NCBI GenBank assembly: GCA_012064415.1
Contig: SSNU01000021.1
Span: 71,217 to 135,216 of the forward strand
Source: Gyrodactylus bullatarudis
Taxonomy: Eukaryota > Platyhelminthes > Monogenea > Gyrodactylidea > Gyrodactylidae
Direction of reading: 5' to 3'
Length of the DNA: 64,000 nucleotides
Positions 32,721-47,700 of the stretch are shown here, in pieces. Made by a program: the position numbers and the translations under genes. Below the pieces are notes generated by a model. It saw nothing but the letters and a program-made list of their open reading frames with translations, did no database searches and was not told the DNA's origin. Numbering within the stretch: the stretch's first letter is position 1; each line of letters starts with the position of its first letter.

Positions 32721-35700
32721 ATGAGTAAGACTGAGTTATTGCCCTCTTGTCCCAACAACAAGGAAATAGTTATTGTAAAGGAAGTTGAAGAGCTTCTTCA
32801 ACCAGCACCCAAGATAGATCCTACAGAGAATAAAAATTTGGGTAATTTTGATTGAATAATTTTGATTTTTCAGTTGACACTTGCTACGATTATGCTATTA
32901 AAGGTGAAAAATTAAGTCAGGCAAATGACTTTGCAGGTTCAATTAAATACTTCACTGCTGCGCTTTACTATGGAACAGATAACTACAAACTTCTCTCTGC
33001 AATATACTGTCAACTCGGCAACGCATTTTTCTCCTTACAAGATTACGTACATGCATTGGATTATCATAAATGGGATCTTAACATATCAAGACTCAATAAT
33101 AATCTTATTGAAGAAGCTAAAGCAAGTGGAAACCTTGGAAATACGCTTAAGAAATTAGGCAAGTTTGACGAGGCAATTTTATGTAACCAGCGTCAGCTTG
33201 ATATTGTGAGACAAATAAAGGATAAAGCATTAGAGTTACGATCCCTCTACAATCTTGCTACAGCCTACATGGATAAAGGAATTTCATTAAGAAATAGAGA
33301 AAATGCTGAGGAAAATAAAACTGAGGAGCTTGTGTGTTTTGCAAAGGCAAAGGAACATTTTGAGTAAGCCATACTTTAAGTTGATTTATTAGATTAAACT
33401 TGAAATTATCCAAAGAGCTTAATGACCATGCTTTTGAGGGTGTACTTGAAGGTAGTTTGGGTAATATTTATTACCTCCAAAAGGATTATACTAATGCTAT
33501 GATTCATTACAAAAGAGTGAGTTGTATTATATAAATTCATTTTTGATGCTTATTGAGAATTTATAGCTTATCTGAAAATGGAACGAGTGAAATTTCCCAC
33601 GAGTGCATTAAATTTTTAATGATTGATTTATAACAAGCTGCTAGATTCTGGCAAGCAATTAATTTGTGTAATTATAAGAAAATATAGTATTAAAATTATT
33701 ACTAAAATATTTCATATAAATCTTTTTCTAGTTAAAAGATTGACTTTTATTCGCTCTCTACTAATTTTTTCAACCAAATGAATGTTTTATACTATTAGAG
33801 ATAACTCAATTCCCATCAGTTGTTCCAATGCTGATAATTAAAAATATTTGCACGCATAAATGATCAACCGTAAATATTCATGTTCATCTGCCATATTTTA
33901 ATTAATTTCAACATTATTGAAAATATGCATTACTCTTTTAGCGGTTAGCTATTGCAAAAGAATTCGGTGATATTCGAGCCAAGAGGAGGTCCAGAATCAA
34001 CCTTGCCAATACCCAAATGATGGCAAAGGATATCATTGGGGCACTTAAAAATTACTTGTAAATTTTAAATATTTATCCATTTGAAGCTAATTATAATTGA
34101 TATGCTATCGTGAATTTTGAAACTAGTTTTTGCATTCACCGTTGTTGTGAGTATTGAAACTAAACTTGATATTTAAACTCTTAAAGAATATGAATTGAAG
34201 AATATTACTTTAAACCTCATTGTTCTTTGCAAATTGAATTCGTTTGGATGAATCTATCTAAAGGTTTATTTTCTTTTTTCTTAAAATATTCCGTGCCAAC
34301 TCACATGAAATCAAGTGTTAAAACTAAATGACTCGTTTAGTAACTTCTATGAAAATGATAACAACCTGTCTTAACAAAAAAGTTTCTATCGTATCAGAAA
34401 TAATCAAATAAACATGGCTTAATAAACGACTGATTCAAATCTGAGGATTAGCGCATAAAATCAATTGATAGATCTTTGAAAATTAAGTTTAGTTTCAATA
34501 CTCACGGAAATGGTGAATTTAGAAACCAGTTCAACACGAGAGTTGCAAAATTCACTGTCACAAATGTCAAGATGAGAATTTTTACAAATTATTCTATATT
34601 TTTGCTCGAAAAATTACTCGACCAAATACGATTTTTCCTCTAATTTTTTTCAATGTTTATTCTCGTAACACTATAGGATAGTAAAAATAGTAAATTCTCA
34701 TCTGTACATCAGTTAGTTTCAGTTTTTCCTTTCTGAATTGATAAAAGTACTTGATTTATTTCTATTTCCAGAAAAGCCTATCAAATATCAATGCAGTTAT
34801 ATGAGTTATCTCTAATACCTTCCATCTGTCAGCAATTGGGCAATTGCTGTGTCCTCCTCAAAAGGCCTCTCGTTGCTATAATTTACCATTTACGTGGTCT
34901 ATCCATCTCTCTCTTGTGTGACGATAATCAAACAATTCTAAATCTACTCTCTGATCTGATCAAGGATTACTTTATTCTGAATGATCATGAATTTCATAGA
35001 AAATCCACCATCCTCTTTGCTGCCAGTTCTGTGTTGATGAAAGAGAACGAAAATTTAATCTTACCTTCACAAGATGAAATCAAAAAGAAAATCTCAAAGT
35101 ATATCGATCCAGAGGAGAGTATACCCGATGAGCTCATTGAGGAAAGCTCAAAATATCGTGACAAGGAATGGCTGGAAGAAGAAATTAAACAAATTTATTC
35201 TCTTGTAAGTTAATAGAAAAATTCTCTCTCAACTAGCATTAGTTTATCACTTGTATTTCCTGTTTTTCATTGAAATTTCTTTTGTAAAGAAATTCGAAAG
35301 AGAATGAATTTTTTTGGAAATTTCTCTTTGACGAGGTAATCTTGTTCAATTGAAGAGTTTAATCTGAGAAATAATGATATCCCATATATGAATTTATCTT
35401 CTCATAATTTACTCACATTTACACATAGGAAAGAACATTCTCTTCTATCTCAAGTGTTTATTTTCTAATCTACATTTCTATTGGAGAAATGTTAAGTCGA
35501 GATGGAAATAATTCAGATCCGAATTATACCACATCTCATGCTGTCTAAATTTCGAGATTTGTTTTCAATTTCTTTTGGGAAATTTCACCTTTTTAGAAAA
35601 GAATTAGTATTTTAACTTGTTGTAATCCTGTTCAATTGGTCCGTTCGAAGTTTGATATTGTCCTTTTATTTATTTAAATTGGGATTATCAGTAAAAAAAC

Positions 35701-38700
35701 CATTTGTCCAATCAGGAATCATCCTTGCATCGTTCAAGTGTGTAGGAGTGAGAATTTCTCTATAGTTTAGAATTTAAACAAACAATTGTTAGTTTTATCA
35801 AAGTCAAAAAATAAAAGATGTGTCTATTCGAGATTAATCTCCTCATCATGCCCAACAAGCATATTTGTATCCATTCATCCATTTTATCTTGTTCATGAAT
35901 AGAAAATATTATATCAAGGTATATTTTTTCCCCATATTTATAGGTAACCTCTCATTTGTTGTATGTTGTTGATTTTCTGATTAATCAGTTGCTTTTTCTT
36001 TGAAAATTTATTTTTCACAAAAGTCCATTTAATTTTTGAAAATTTTCTCTTTATTTGCAAATGCAGGATTAGGTCCTATCTAATAATTATATTGTTCAGG
36101 ACTCATTTTATATTTTGAATATTAAACTCTTAACGAAATCACAGACAATCAAATTATAGATGACTCGTGTAAATAGCAAGAGACGAATAAAGGAGAAAAT
36201 GATCTAACTAAAGTTGGTTGATATTAAGTTGGAAATCTATGTTTTTTACGAAAACTTCGATTTTTTCATCGAAAATTCGAATTTGTAAAAGATTTTTTGG
36301 AATCCTACTCATGTTGCCCACTTTTACCATTTGAAGAGAAAAGTTCTGAAAAAATTATTTTTCTAACTTTGAACTCAAAATTATTATTGATTTTAAAATG
36401 GGAGTGTGGCAAAAAGATGGTTATATAGATGAGTTCTTGAGTTTCATAATATCTGTTATCTTGAAAATGTTTTGGAATAACACTTCTAAAAGTTTCTTCT
36501 CATGAGTAATATATTTACATTACCGGATCCGGTTAGCTTAGTCGGAATAGAGGTATGGAATGAAAATCAATTTTGGTTGTGAAGCAATACTCTTCTCATG
36601 CAAAGATGAAATTTTTTTATTATATTTCTGTTAGCATAAAGAAGGGGGAGCGGTGGGAAGATCGGGGATCTCAATCAAATAGACTCACTTATTTAGCTTT
36701 TATAAATAATTTCAATCCCTCCCCCTTTTGTTTATAAAGAGAGTGCAGTGCTTGCTCTTTTATCTTTTATCCTCTTGTGATTAACATATAGAGACAGATA
36801 CCTGTGTCTCTTGATTTTAATCTCAAAAAATCATTCTATTTACCATTCATTCAGATTTCCCTTTCCATCCTTGTTCTCTTTCTACTTTAGAGTATATTTC
36901 CATAGTTTTCAATATCCTTCGTACACTCTAGCCGGATATTGTTTATCTTTATCTATTCATGTTTACTTTTGAATTGACTTCACTCTACTCTATAAAGTTA
37001 TTTCTGAGATTGAATCGGAAAATTTCTCCTTCTATAGAGAGATGAATAAAACATTTAACCCTATACAGTAGGGATGGATTTTTCAATTCTTCTGGTTTGG
37101 CATATGGGAAAGGGCACAACAATAGAAATATTAGTTTTTCTATGAATTAAATATTGTCATTAACCACATTTTTGTTGAGTGAAAAAGTAATTACAGTTTT
37201 TAAAAAATTCAAGCCACTTATTATTTCATGTTGTTGAGCTTCTAATGTTTGGTTCTAAAACTCATAAGGAAGGTTAGAAAAAACTAGCGAGTGATAAATT
37301 TTCCTTTAAAATAATTTTTCATTGAGATGGCAGTGATGGTGTCAATAGAATCTCTCAAATTTGATGTTTTTAATATTAAGTTGTCATTAAAGTTTTTTCA
37401 GGTTTTCGATAGAAATAGTTATTTCTTTACTAAATTGTATATTAGGTACACGCTGATGCTCTAATGCGGGATCTGTGATTTCTTCGGACCGAATTAGATA
37501 TAATAAAATATTGAAAAAAACCCCAAAAAGCCTAAATAAAAATATTTAAACCATACCAAGCTTTCTATAGGCTTGAGTGAAATTATTTTCTAAAGTGAGT
37601 GTATTTATTCTTTGATCTGAGCTGTGCATATTTCCTAGTGAATATTTTTAGGTTATCATCAAGAAAAATCTTGACCACTTTATAAGCCTATTAACACCAA
37701 AATATTATTAATCGGCGAGATCAAAGTTGTCTTTACACGAGGTCTTATGGAAAGAAAATTAAATATGAATCTTATTAGAACACTTTTCAAAGTAAATCTT
37801 TTCATTAACACAATTACATGTAGCCCTGTACGTGCGTATAAACGATATATTCAAAAATAAATCCTAAAAAAATCACAAAATTATTTTTAAATTTAAATCC
37901 AATGTTTTAGTAGAATGTAAAAAATATTTGCTTTAATTGGATTTATTTATTAGTATTAAGAATATTATCATTAGCGAAATTCTGTTTTATCCTTTAGAAA
38001 ATTTCTATTTGAACTAAGATAATACAATACAAATCGTAGAAAACGTTTATTTCGGTCTGAAAAAGAATTCAGTTCACGAGTAATTCTTTACTCGAACATG
38101 TTAAGGCGAAATCACTCAAAACCCTACTATTATTTATTCAATGGTACATGACACACCATCTTGAGTTTTTCATTTTAATACTCGGATATTGTATTTTTAA
38201 AATGTACAATACAATCAATCCTTTTGTTAAATCATACTTTTTGTTCAGGATATTTTGCCTATTTAGAATCTGTTAGTTCAGTTATGAAATCTTAAATTGG
38301 GAGCTAGAATATCATTGAATACAATTCGTTGTATCTGCTTATCAATATTCCGACGGCATTTCTTTTTGTTACATTTCTTCAGTTGATTGATGTTTCATCT
38401 TTAATCAGATCTACTTCATACCAAGTTGTTACAAGAAATATAATGCTGAAAATTTAGTATTGAGAATAGATATTTGGCTAATCACAAAAGTTTCAGCTTG
38501 CAAAGTAAGACCCGAGTCGGATGCCTGAAAAATAAAAGATCTGAGGTCCATCATGATCAGGAACCAAACAAGGGGTAGAATCTAAAGGAAATTTACTTTT
38601 GATATATTCTAATATTTCTCTGATAAAATCATTTCAATGAAAATGGAATCTGTGGGTGAATTTCTCAGGATATAAAAATTTAGATCCTCGATGGGAAAAT

Positions 38701-41700
38701 TTTCTAATTTTCAATATAGATTCTCAAATCAACAATTCTCCACTATGTTTTAAGGAATAATGATAAAAGTGGAAATGTAAAAACATTTTTCCCTCAGACA
38801 GTGATCAATCACTCCGTTTCTAATTTATTCAATTCCTCTGTTGTATTACTGTGAAATTAACAATATTTCATTCAAGTTGACATTCCCGAGTTACAATCTT
38901 CCCGACCATTTTTTTCTGTTCACATTTATTCTCATAATTGGATCTCGATCAAGGGTAAAATTAGTATTAAACAACTCACTTTTTTTTAAATTATTGTAAC
39001 ATTATAATTTGATAATTAGTCATTACAAAAAATAATACCTGAAACACTTTTAAGTTAATGAGGAATTAATTAAGAGGATTAGAAGACTTGTGAATATGTA
39101 GTTATAAAGCTTTTATTTCACCGGATCTCGTCAGAATCTTACACCAGCTAGTTATTTATACAGAAAATTAGTACATCTTTGGGATCCTCTGATTGATTGA
39201 TCAGGTTCACCTTTTGAGTTGATTTTGACGAGGAGAGATAATAATTATCGTTTGTTAAGGAAAGAGTCTATCTGTAACTGCCCACTGCATCTTTTCCTTT
39301 TCGTTCCCATTTTTCTAATTGCAGGCTTTTCATTGATTGGCTTGAAACTGATAATTACTGGTTGAGAAATAATTTGACTATCAACTATTGTTGACTTATC
39401 TGAGTGTGGATTTTCATCAACTGTAACTGTTTTTGGGGCTGACATCTGAAGTTGATTATCTAGAGACCTTTTTAAGAACTTAAAAGATCGAATTTTTTTT
39501 ATTTATTTTTTATTGTCTAACAAAAAAAAATATTCCAAATTTGCCCAATTCCATACGTTAATCTGATATGCTAGATTATCGAATCTTTATTATGTGTTCT
39601 CGAATATCAATTGTTGGATTGTTACTAATAAATATATATGACTTATTACAAAATCAATGACCGTATAACTTTATTATAAAACCTGACACCCCGCTAGATT
39701 ATATCAAAGTGATTTATTTTCGTGATATTCTTTGCCTGTAAAGTATGACTTTGTGTTGCTGTTTTTCCTCGTAGCCTGGAGACTAAACTTTCTTACTTTT
39801 ATCACATTACGCTACTTAAAACTTGTGTATATATATTAAGAATTCGTGTACTCAATTCTCGAGAGGATTATTATTTGTGACTCTAATTGAGTCGAACATA
39901 TATTTCCCTTTTTTCACTCTCTCGATAAGTATCGATTTTTAAGAAATACTACTATTATTTCCATAAATAATAAAATACTATTTTTTCTGATTTATTAAAA
40001 TGAAAGATAATCAAGATGATGTCATTACCAGAAATTCCAATGGTCCTAGTTGAATCTCATCATCACTATAGAAATGTCATCTTTGTCATGTCATAATTAA
40101 TTGCTTCCCCCTCTCAGTCACTGCTTCAATATTTTTTCACTTAAGATGAATTAATCAATTATAATTGATAAATTAATTTCCAAGAAAAATATACTGTACA
40201 TTTTGTATTTTTCTCCCCGAAATAAATTCAAAAGTATGTTTTCAGCTGGTCAGTTTATCGAATCAACTTTGTCTGATTTATTTTTTCTTCCTTTACAATT
40301 CTCATAACGCCATAGTTAGTCTTACTCATTCTCTAAATTTGAATCAATCAAGACCCGTTTTTTTACAAAGTTAACTTGATTGTATTTACTATTGAGTATG
40401 TTGGTGAATATTAATTCAAATAGTTATATATGCATCAAAAATTTCTCAAGAAAATCTGTCTATCAATTGAAAATTCAGCTTGAAAATCATGAGTTGTCAT
40501 TTTCCATCAGCATTACATCACAAATAACACATCATGAATTGTGGATAAAATAATATTTCGTGAGAGAAAAAAGATGTTCCCATTCCCAATTAATTATTCA
40601 AACACTGAAAACGCAAATTTATCGATACTTGAATGAAAAGTTAAAGCATTTTTTCACACTGAAATTAAATTTACTACATTTTTGTATATTTTCCAACCAT
40701 TTTCAGCAATTTATTCATTTTTTTAAAGATTAAAGAAGATCACAACAATGATGGTGGCAAGAAAGAATCAAGCCTTACCGAAATCGAATTTCCAAAGGAC
40801 CCTGAAGAGAACAAGGAACACTTGGATAACGTTGTCTTTGAACATGTCATATCGGGTCTGGATATGGTTGTGGTCACTCTTCAAGAAGACGGAAAATCAT
40901 GTTCCCGTCATCCTTTCAAAAGTTTGTCTCATCTTTTATCGTTTCACTGAATGATATAATTTTCTTGTAGAATTTGATGATAAGATCCGTTTTATTTTAG
41001 AACTTTTGAATTAAGATTCTTTTGTATTTTTAACTTTCTTTTTGAACTGAATATTAACACTTATTGATATTGATCAAGAATTCCTGATGATTAAACAGTA
41101 AACGTACTCTAATTAGTGTTCTTAAATTATATTAATTTTGACCCAATATTTAATTCAACACTATCCATTCAAGAACTCGTCTACACCGAGTTATTTTATT
41201 TACTTCTGTTCATTTTTATAAGTTAACTCACTCCAAAAATATTCTCGCTACACTCTTATTAATTTACTCTCTTCCCTCTTGAGATTGACTTTTTTTCATC
41301 AACAAACTGCTAGTTTTCTGGTAGTATAGTTTTTTTTCACTAGAGTCCTTTTCATTATCACATATCCCTAACATAAGAACATACTATTTAATTAGGGCAA
41401 TGAAAAACAACCACGTTTCATGCTTTGGTCAAATATTCCTGTTTCAACTGAAAAAAGACATTTTAAAAGTTTTTTTTACTATAAACCTTTTTTTAATTTG
41501 AAATATTGTCAAAACTATTTTAAAATCTAAATTTTGTTATTTCTCGTAGTAAAATTCATTTGAAAAATTTTGGCGCTTGTCAGAACCAACTTGAAAACAT
41601 ATAGTTTCCTCTAGGAAAAGTTACATGGATATCGTGATTATAATCCTATGAACAATTATAGATTACTCATTCTCATGTAGTACAGGATACATGTCAAAAA

Positions 41701-44700
41701 TTTACTGATTCCTATTCTTTTCTCTCTCATCACCATGTATAGTATAAATCTCTTTTATTCTCACTAATACTCACTACATGTGCATATATAAATACCAGGG
41801 AAATTATTACCTTTCCAAGAGATAATAAAATAATATTCGCATTTCCTCCCAGATTCTTATCAACTCCTTTTCATTTCCTCACAAGAGAATATTCTCATTT
41901 TCCAATGTAACTTTTTGATTTCTTCACAAGTATCAATCATGAAATACTCCCACTACTATATCAATCTCAACAGCTTTGTCCAAGATTTCTTTTTTCTTCT
42001 CACCATAATGCATGAAATGAACTGGGATTATTTGTACTGTAACTTGAGAGTTTCAACCACCTCATCTCCATCCATGATAGCATGATGAGATTATTAATTC
42101 TGAATCAATTAAAATTCCCTCATGTTGTTCGATCCTTTTTATCATCACCTTGGTTATTTCTCTCAATGTGTACGCTTAATTCTTAGACCTTCTTCTTTTT
42201 CTATACATTTCAAGACCACTTCGAATGTGTCTCAGCAAGAGAGACTTTAATAAAGGGGCCAAACCTGTTTTCCCCTACTCTTACTACTGCTGCTAGTTTT
42301 GTTAAAGGAAAATCAGAATAAAATGTAAGCTAAAAAACACCAAAACTCTCTCATAAATAGCAACAGTCGAAATGAAAAAGCTCACATAGGCCAAAATAGC
42401 TGAAGATTTTGAGATTTTTTTGAATGCTGCTGTATCTTACTTGAGATGATCGTTCCCTTTAAGTTGGATTATTTCAAATGCGTGTCAGTAGTGGAGGGAC
42501 TTTGAAAAAGGGGCTGGACTTGTTTTCATCTACGCTTACCATTACTACTTGTACTACTTGATTCTGTTGAAGCTTATGAATGAATTTTCCTCTTAATAGA
42601 AAATATTTCAGTATACAATGTATCAGTTTATTATTATTATCATCATCATCATTCTCATCGAAATAAAAGCAGCAACAACCAATGCAATATTATTCCATCT
42701 CTCTCTATCTGTCTTCATTCATTTGAGTTCTTATTTCCCCTGAGTATACTCAATCAGTCTCTCATGTATCCTGATTATCCCTCCTATGATATTGATGATG
42801 ATGATGATGATGAGGATAATTGGAATTCTTTTATTGAAATAAAAATTGAGAAGATAACCAAGACTGTAGTAATATTATAATGGAGGGATATATAATCATT
42901 CCTTTTGCTTCTTCCCTTTCAACTTGCATATCTCTCTAATGACAGACAAATTCCATGTCTCTCTTTCTCTTTCTGAGTCTCTTGTTATTATGATATATCA
43001 CTAAATTTTTATGATTATGAGAAGAGAGCGAACTAGTGAGCTATAGATTAGATCACACACGCATACTCCTTCTCTCCCTTGCCAACTTTCTCTGTGTGTG
43101 TGTGGAAATGTATGGCATATATATTTACATATATATGTATGTTTGTGTGTATCTAAGCTCACGTAATATTTTTGACGGTTAAAAGGATCAAAGTTTCTCT
43201 TCCTTCCCATGTTCCACCTAGTAGAAGTTGCTCTCTTCCCTTTTCACCCGAATCATTCTAAAATTTAGAATCTAAATGCGTATACGAAGTCTATAAATTT
43301 TCCTACTTTAACTCAACTCACATTCATCTCTCCCATAGTAAAGCTAGTTAATATGAAAAATGAAATTTATGATTCTTACAAAATTCTCACTATTTTCACT
43401 ATAAAATCGAATTTGATCAAGAACTTTTGGAATCTAAATCATGAGGCCTACTTTCACTTTTCTGTAAATTATGGTATTTTTCAAATCTTGAGTTGCTACC
43501 AAATTCACATTTTATTTTTGAACTTTGGGTTGATTTCAAAATGAGGGAGATTGATCAAAAGTTGACTTTGAAACAAAGAAATCAAATTTTGAGAATCACC
43601 CCATCATCATGTTAGAACTGAAATTTTGATCAGTTTTAATACGTGAAATCGATGAAATTTTGACGATCCAAAGAACTGCGAGTTCATCTATAGTTTCATG
43701 GTGATGATCAATTTTCTTATCTTATCTTAAAAATTAGCTTCTAATAATTCTCTCATTCAACAAAAAATTTTAATTCAAGATTTAAAATAAACTCAAAAAT
43801 TCCTGTTTCCTGTTCTAGACTCTTAGAATTCTTTTTCAAATTCGACTTCATGATGAAAAAATTGATAATTTTTTAAAAATCATAAATTCCCATCTTCATA
43901 TTAACTACGTGTAGGGATGCACTACTCCAAAATGTTACCGAAATCTTTTACACCTCTTTCTTCATCTATTAGATTCATTAGAGTTGATAAAATTGATTTT
44001 TAAGGTGCTCCCATTTCTCTTTTCATCATGTTTTTTCAGTACCTCTGATCGAAATAAATTTATTGCAGCTATCGATCAAATAAACTGCTTTTATATGACT
44101 CTCGACAATGAAGCAATTTATTCAGTAATCTTGTTTTCTAAATAAACAAAAGATCTTTCTTTGTATTCCAATATTTATTATACTAGTTTCTCCCCTACAA
44201 CCTTGAACTAAATACAGAAAATTTTGTTTCCAGCTGTAAATTTTTATTTTCTGTTTAATATTTATGTGTATAAACCTTACCTGGATCTAATCGAAACCTC
44301 ATCGTGAGTAAATTACTTTTTTCTTCCTATCAGAATAATCCACTAGTAGTTTTGTTCTAATTAATTCATCAGTGGTTGCAACCTAAAAAAATTTTCCTTT
44401 ATGGTTTTACAACTCCATCAGGAGTGTTCCCATACAAAACTTTCTCAACATTTACAGCAATTCTCGATAAATTTTGGGGTTTAATGATTTTTAAATAAAT
44501 CTTATTTATTCAACATGGTCTAAAAATTTACTGGAAACATCATCGATTCAAGAAAAATATTCGAGAAAAATATTTTTGGAAAAAACTGGAGACATTTTTA
44601 ATTTCTAGATACTTTAGATTTTAAGGTGTGAGAGGATCACTAATAGAAAAAGAAACGTATCTTTACTATTAAATTATTGAATGAACCGTCTATTTGAACT

Positions 44701-47700
44701 AATCCCAGATGATCATTCTAATTTATTAATTTTCAAGCAGAAAAAATGGTCAAAAAATAAGATGTAGTCTTTCGCACGATGATGAATGTTTCCAAAAATT
44801 TCAATCACCATTTTTTTCCTTGTTTATTGGTGATTCTGAAAAATACGTTTGATTCTTCTCACACTTCGAAATCAACATTTTCAACTCCAAGTTTTAAAAA
44901 ATGGAAAAATCTCTCCAAAAATATTTTTTTTTAAATCGATTTTTTTGAATCAGTTTCCACAAAATCTTCAGAAAATTTTTAAACGTTGATGAAAAAATGA
45001 GATTTTTGTGATGCATCGAGACAAGCTTTTGATGACTGGCGATTTAACTTTGGCTATCATTTTTTCATCATTCTAATGGTAAAGTAACAAGTATAGTAGC
45101 AATTCCATGTGTTTCTAAGGATGGTTTATGAATAGAGCTAGGTCTAATCCCTAAAAGTGATTGTAAATTTTAACAGTATTTTACTTTTTACACTTTATAC
45201 ATACTTTTACATATAATTTTTGCGATCAGCATCTGTATCTAGTTCTCATTTTGTGTCTTTGGGCTTTCAACTATTTCTCTCCTATTATGTATTGATTTTA
45301 TTGAGCGGGAATAAAATTATCTACTTGATTTTCTCTTAAAATATTGAGATTAAATCAATTTAACATTTTCAGAATCTCTCAATCATCACCATTAAGGTGT
45401 AAATGCTTAAAAAGTTTTTATTTGACATTTTTACCCTTGGCCTATGATGCATAATATTTTACACATTTCAATGAATAAAATCGTATCAATTGAGTTATAA
45501 TCGATCGTAAATACATACATATCCATCTGTATTTCAAAGGATAGACTTGAATCAAAATAGAATTTTACTCTGCATCTTTTCAACATCTTTTCAACATCTT
45601 TTCAATTAGAAATTCGTAATTAATAATCAGTAAGAATGCATATGAATTTTTTGCCTCGAACAACTTACGATTTGTCAATTTTGTTAAAATAATCATGTAT
45701 GAATATCTTGTATAAATAAATAGACAAAGGATACAACCTGGGAAATCTCTTGGGTTTCAAATGCATCAGGGTTAATCTGGAATCTATGTCTCTATGAAAG
45801 GTGAAGAGTAGTGAGAAGAACTGTTAATTCCCATAAGAATCTGAGATTGTGAGAATTTGTTCTGGAATTTTTCTGGGAAAAAGCTCAAATTTTCCTTTTT
45901 CTAAAGTTATCACAAAAGAAAAGTTCAAGAACTCGGTTATTTTTCAAGGTTTTTTCAACTTTGACGTGTAATCTTTTTACCAGAATTATGAATTTTATTC
46001 TTTGACAATAACACACGTAAGAATTTTTGAGGTCTGCAAAAAATTGTAGAAATATGACGTTTGATTTGTTCTGCTAAAAAAACTTGGCATCTGTCATCGA
46101 TCAGCAGCACATTTATTTTGATGAGTAGATTAAAAATTTTAACAAAATCTTTGCTTGAACTCATACATTATCTGTAGTATTACTATACTTTGTCATTTGC
46201 ATATTTAAAATGAATGCATTTCTTTCAGATCCAGATCAGATTATCTTTGAAACGTATGATGGAGATAATGTAAGTTGCACCTGACAAATTCCTCTATTAC
46301 TTCTTGGCTGATTAATTTCCTATGGAATATTTTCTTTTACAAAATATTCAATCTTCTTTTTACCTCTTTATTTTCTCAAAAGTCCACTCTTCAATTATTC
46401 TCTCTAGCAAAGATACAATATTCAATAAAAGAACTACTATAGTTGCCTTCTTCTTACCTTGTTGGAATCAAGTTACATATGAATGAGTTTAATAATAACA
46501 ATCCAGAGTATGGTGATCTAATTAATTCCACATTCAGAATGCTTCCCAGAAAGTTACTCCAATATATATTCTGAGTTATGCAAAATGTCATTTTTAAACT
46601 CTGTTCCCTTTTTTCAACTAGAGCTTAGATTTATTCCTTCTCTTTAGTATACACTGTATAAAAGACTATTATTAAATTGGAAAAAATCCCAAATAATGTA
46701 TAAGGCAAGTCAGTCAATGGAGGGAAATCTCAATGAGAAATAATAACACTATATAGTTCAAGTCTTTTGATTGTTTCTTTCCTCTTTCACTTGGAACAAA
46801 TCCTTGTCCAGATTTGAAAGGAACTATAGAATTAAATTTCTCTTCTAATGAACAGTAATGAGGGACGTTGAATGTTTTATTTTGCTGACTATCTCATTTT
46901 TGTCTGTCCAAGGCAAAAATTCCGTAGCAATAAAATAAATATGATTAAATTTATCAACTTGAATTAACACCATAGTAAACGCAGAGGTTTTTCATGTTAA
47001 AGAGTTAAAAAAATAGGCTCGTATACGAAGTTGTAATCAGGCAAAAGAATCTATTGTTGATCAATCGTTCATTTTGTCATTAGTTACTAACTGATTTTAA
47101 CTGATTAGATTCCTATGACATTCATTTATTCAACCTCTCTTTTATCTTGCAGAAGGTCATAATGAACCAAATTCCCTCAATTAATTCAACATTCAATCCA
47201 AATACGTTGAACAAGGCAAACTCTTCCACTGAACTCCAGACGAATTCTCATGAGGATTTTGATAGATTTTTAAATCTTGTCTCCCAAGTTCAATCACGGC
47301 GCTTAGATGAACAGCGGTGTAATTTACCAATATCCAGTATCACTGACGCATCGCCTGATAATCGACCTCGTCACGAAGAAGTTGGAAACTCAAACCTGAA
47401 CCCACAACTGCGAAATTCAGAAAATAATCAAGAGAATGATGAAAATTTCTTCAATCTTGTCGATAGAATTCAGGTTAATAATTAAATTTTTTGATATTTC
47501 TATTTTTTATTAAATCAAACTCTTCTAATTCTAGAGTCTTAGAATGGATGATCAGAGAGCAAGTCTTCCAGATTTCCCGGGTCTAATCCGAGTTCCTTCA
47601 GCTGCACGTTTAGCTCTGAGTCCTATTGGTGAGTCTGGATCAGTCCTAAGGAATGGTGCAAATCAAAGTTCTGGTGTTGGTTCCTTGAATCCTGGTCCAT

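Larger units (their letters stand above)
35205..40728 (+). other. GPSM2 intron 5, about 5.5 kb
   Basis: GT-AG intron. Contains a foldback arm at 36209-36420, a short G-rich/C-rich inverted pair near 36634-36735, a 3'-UTR-like repeat at 39060-39210 and a minus-strand 66-codon ORF at 39245-39445. The rest is AT-rich with no recognised feature. Confidence 0.7.
40922..46228 (+). other. GPSM2 intron 6, about 5.3 kb
   Basis: GT-AG intron (donor GTTTGT). Contains the third copy of the 80-bp repeat (42323-42393), microsatellites near 42638-42655 and 42797-42823, CA/TG-rich tracts around 43051-43160, a foldback element at 43339-43908 and a tandem 11-mer near 45580. No nested gene recognised. Confidence 0.65.

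Noticed and set aside
37051..37075. 'ttaaccctatacagtaggga' as another TTAA-type MITE
   Set aside because: Only one tip-like sequence and no collinear interior.
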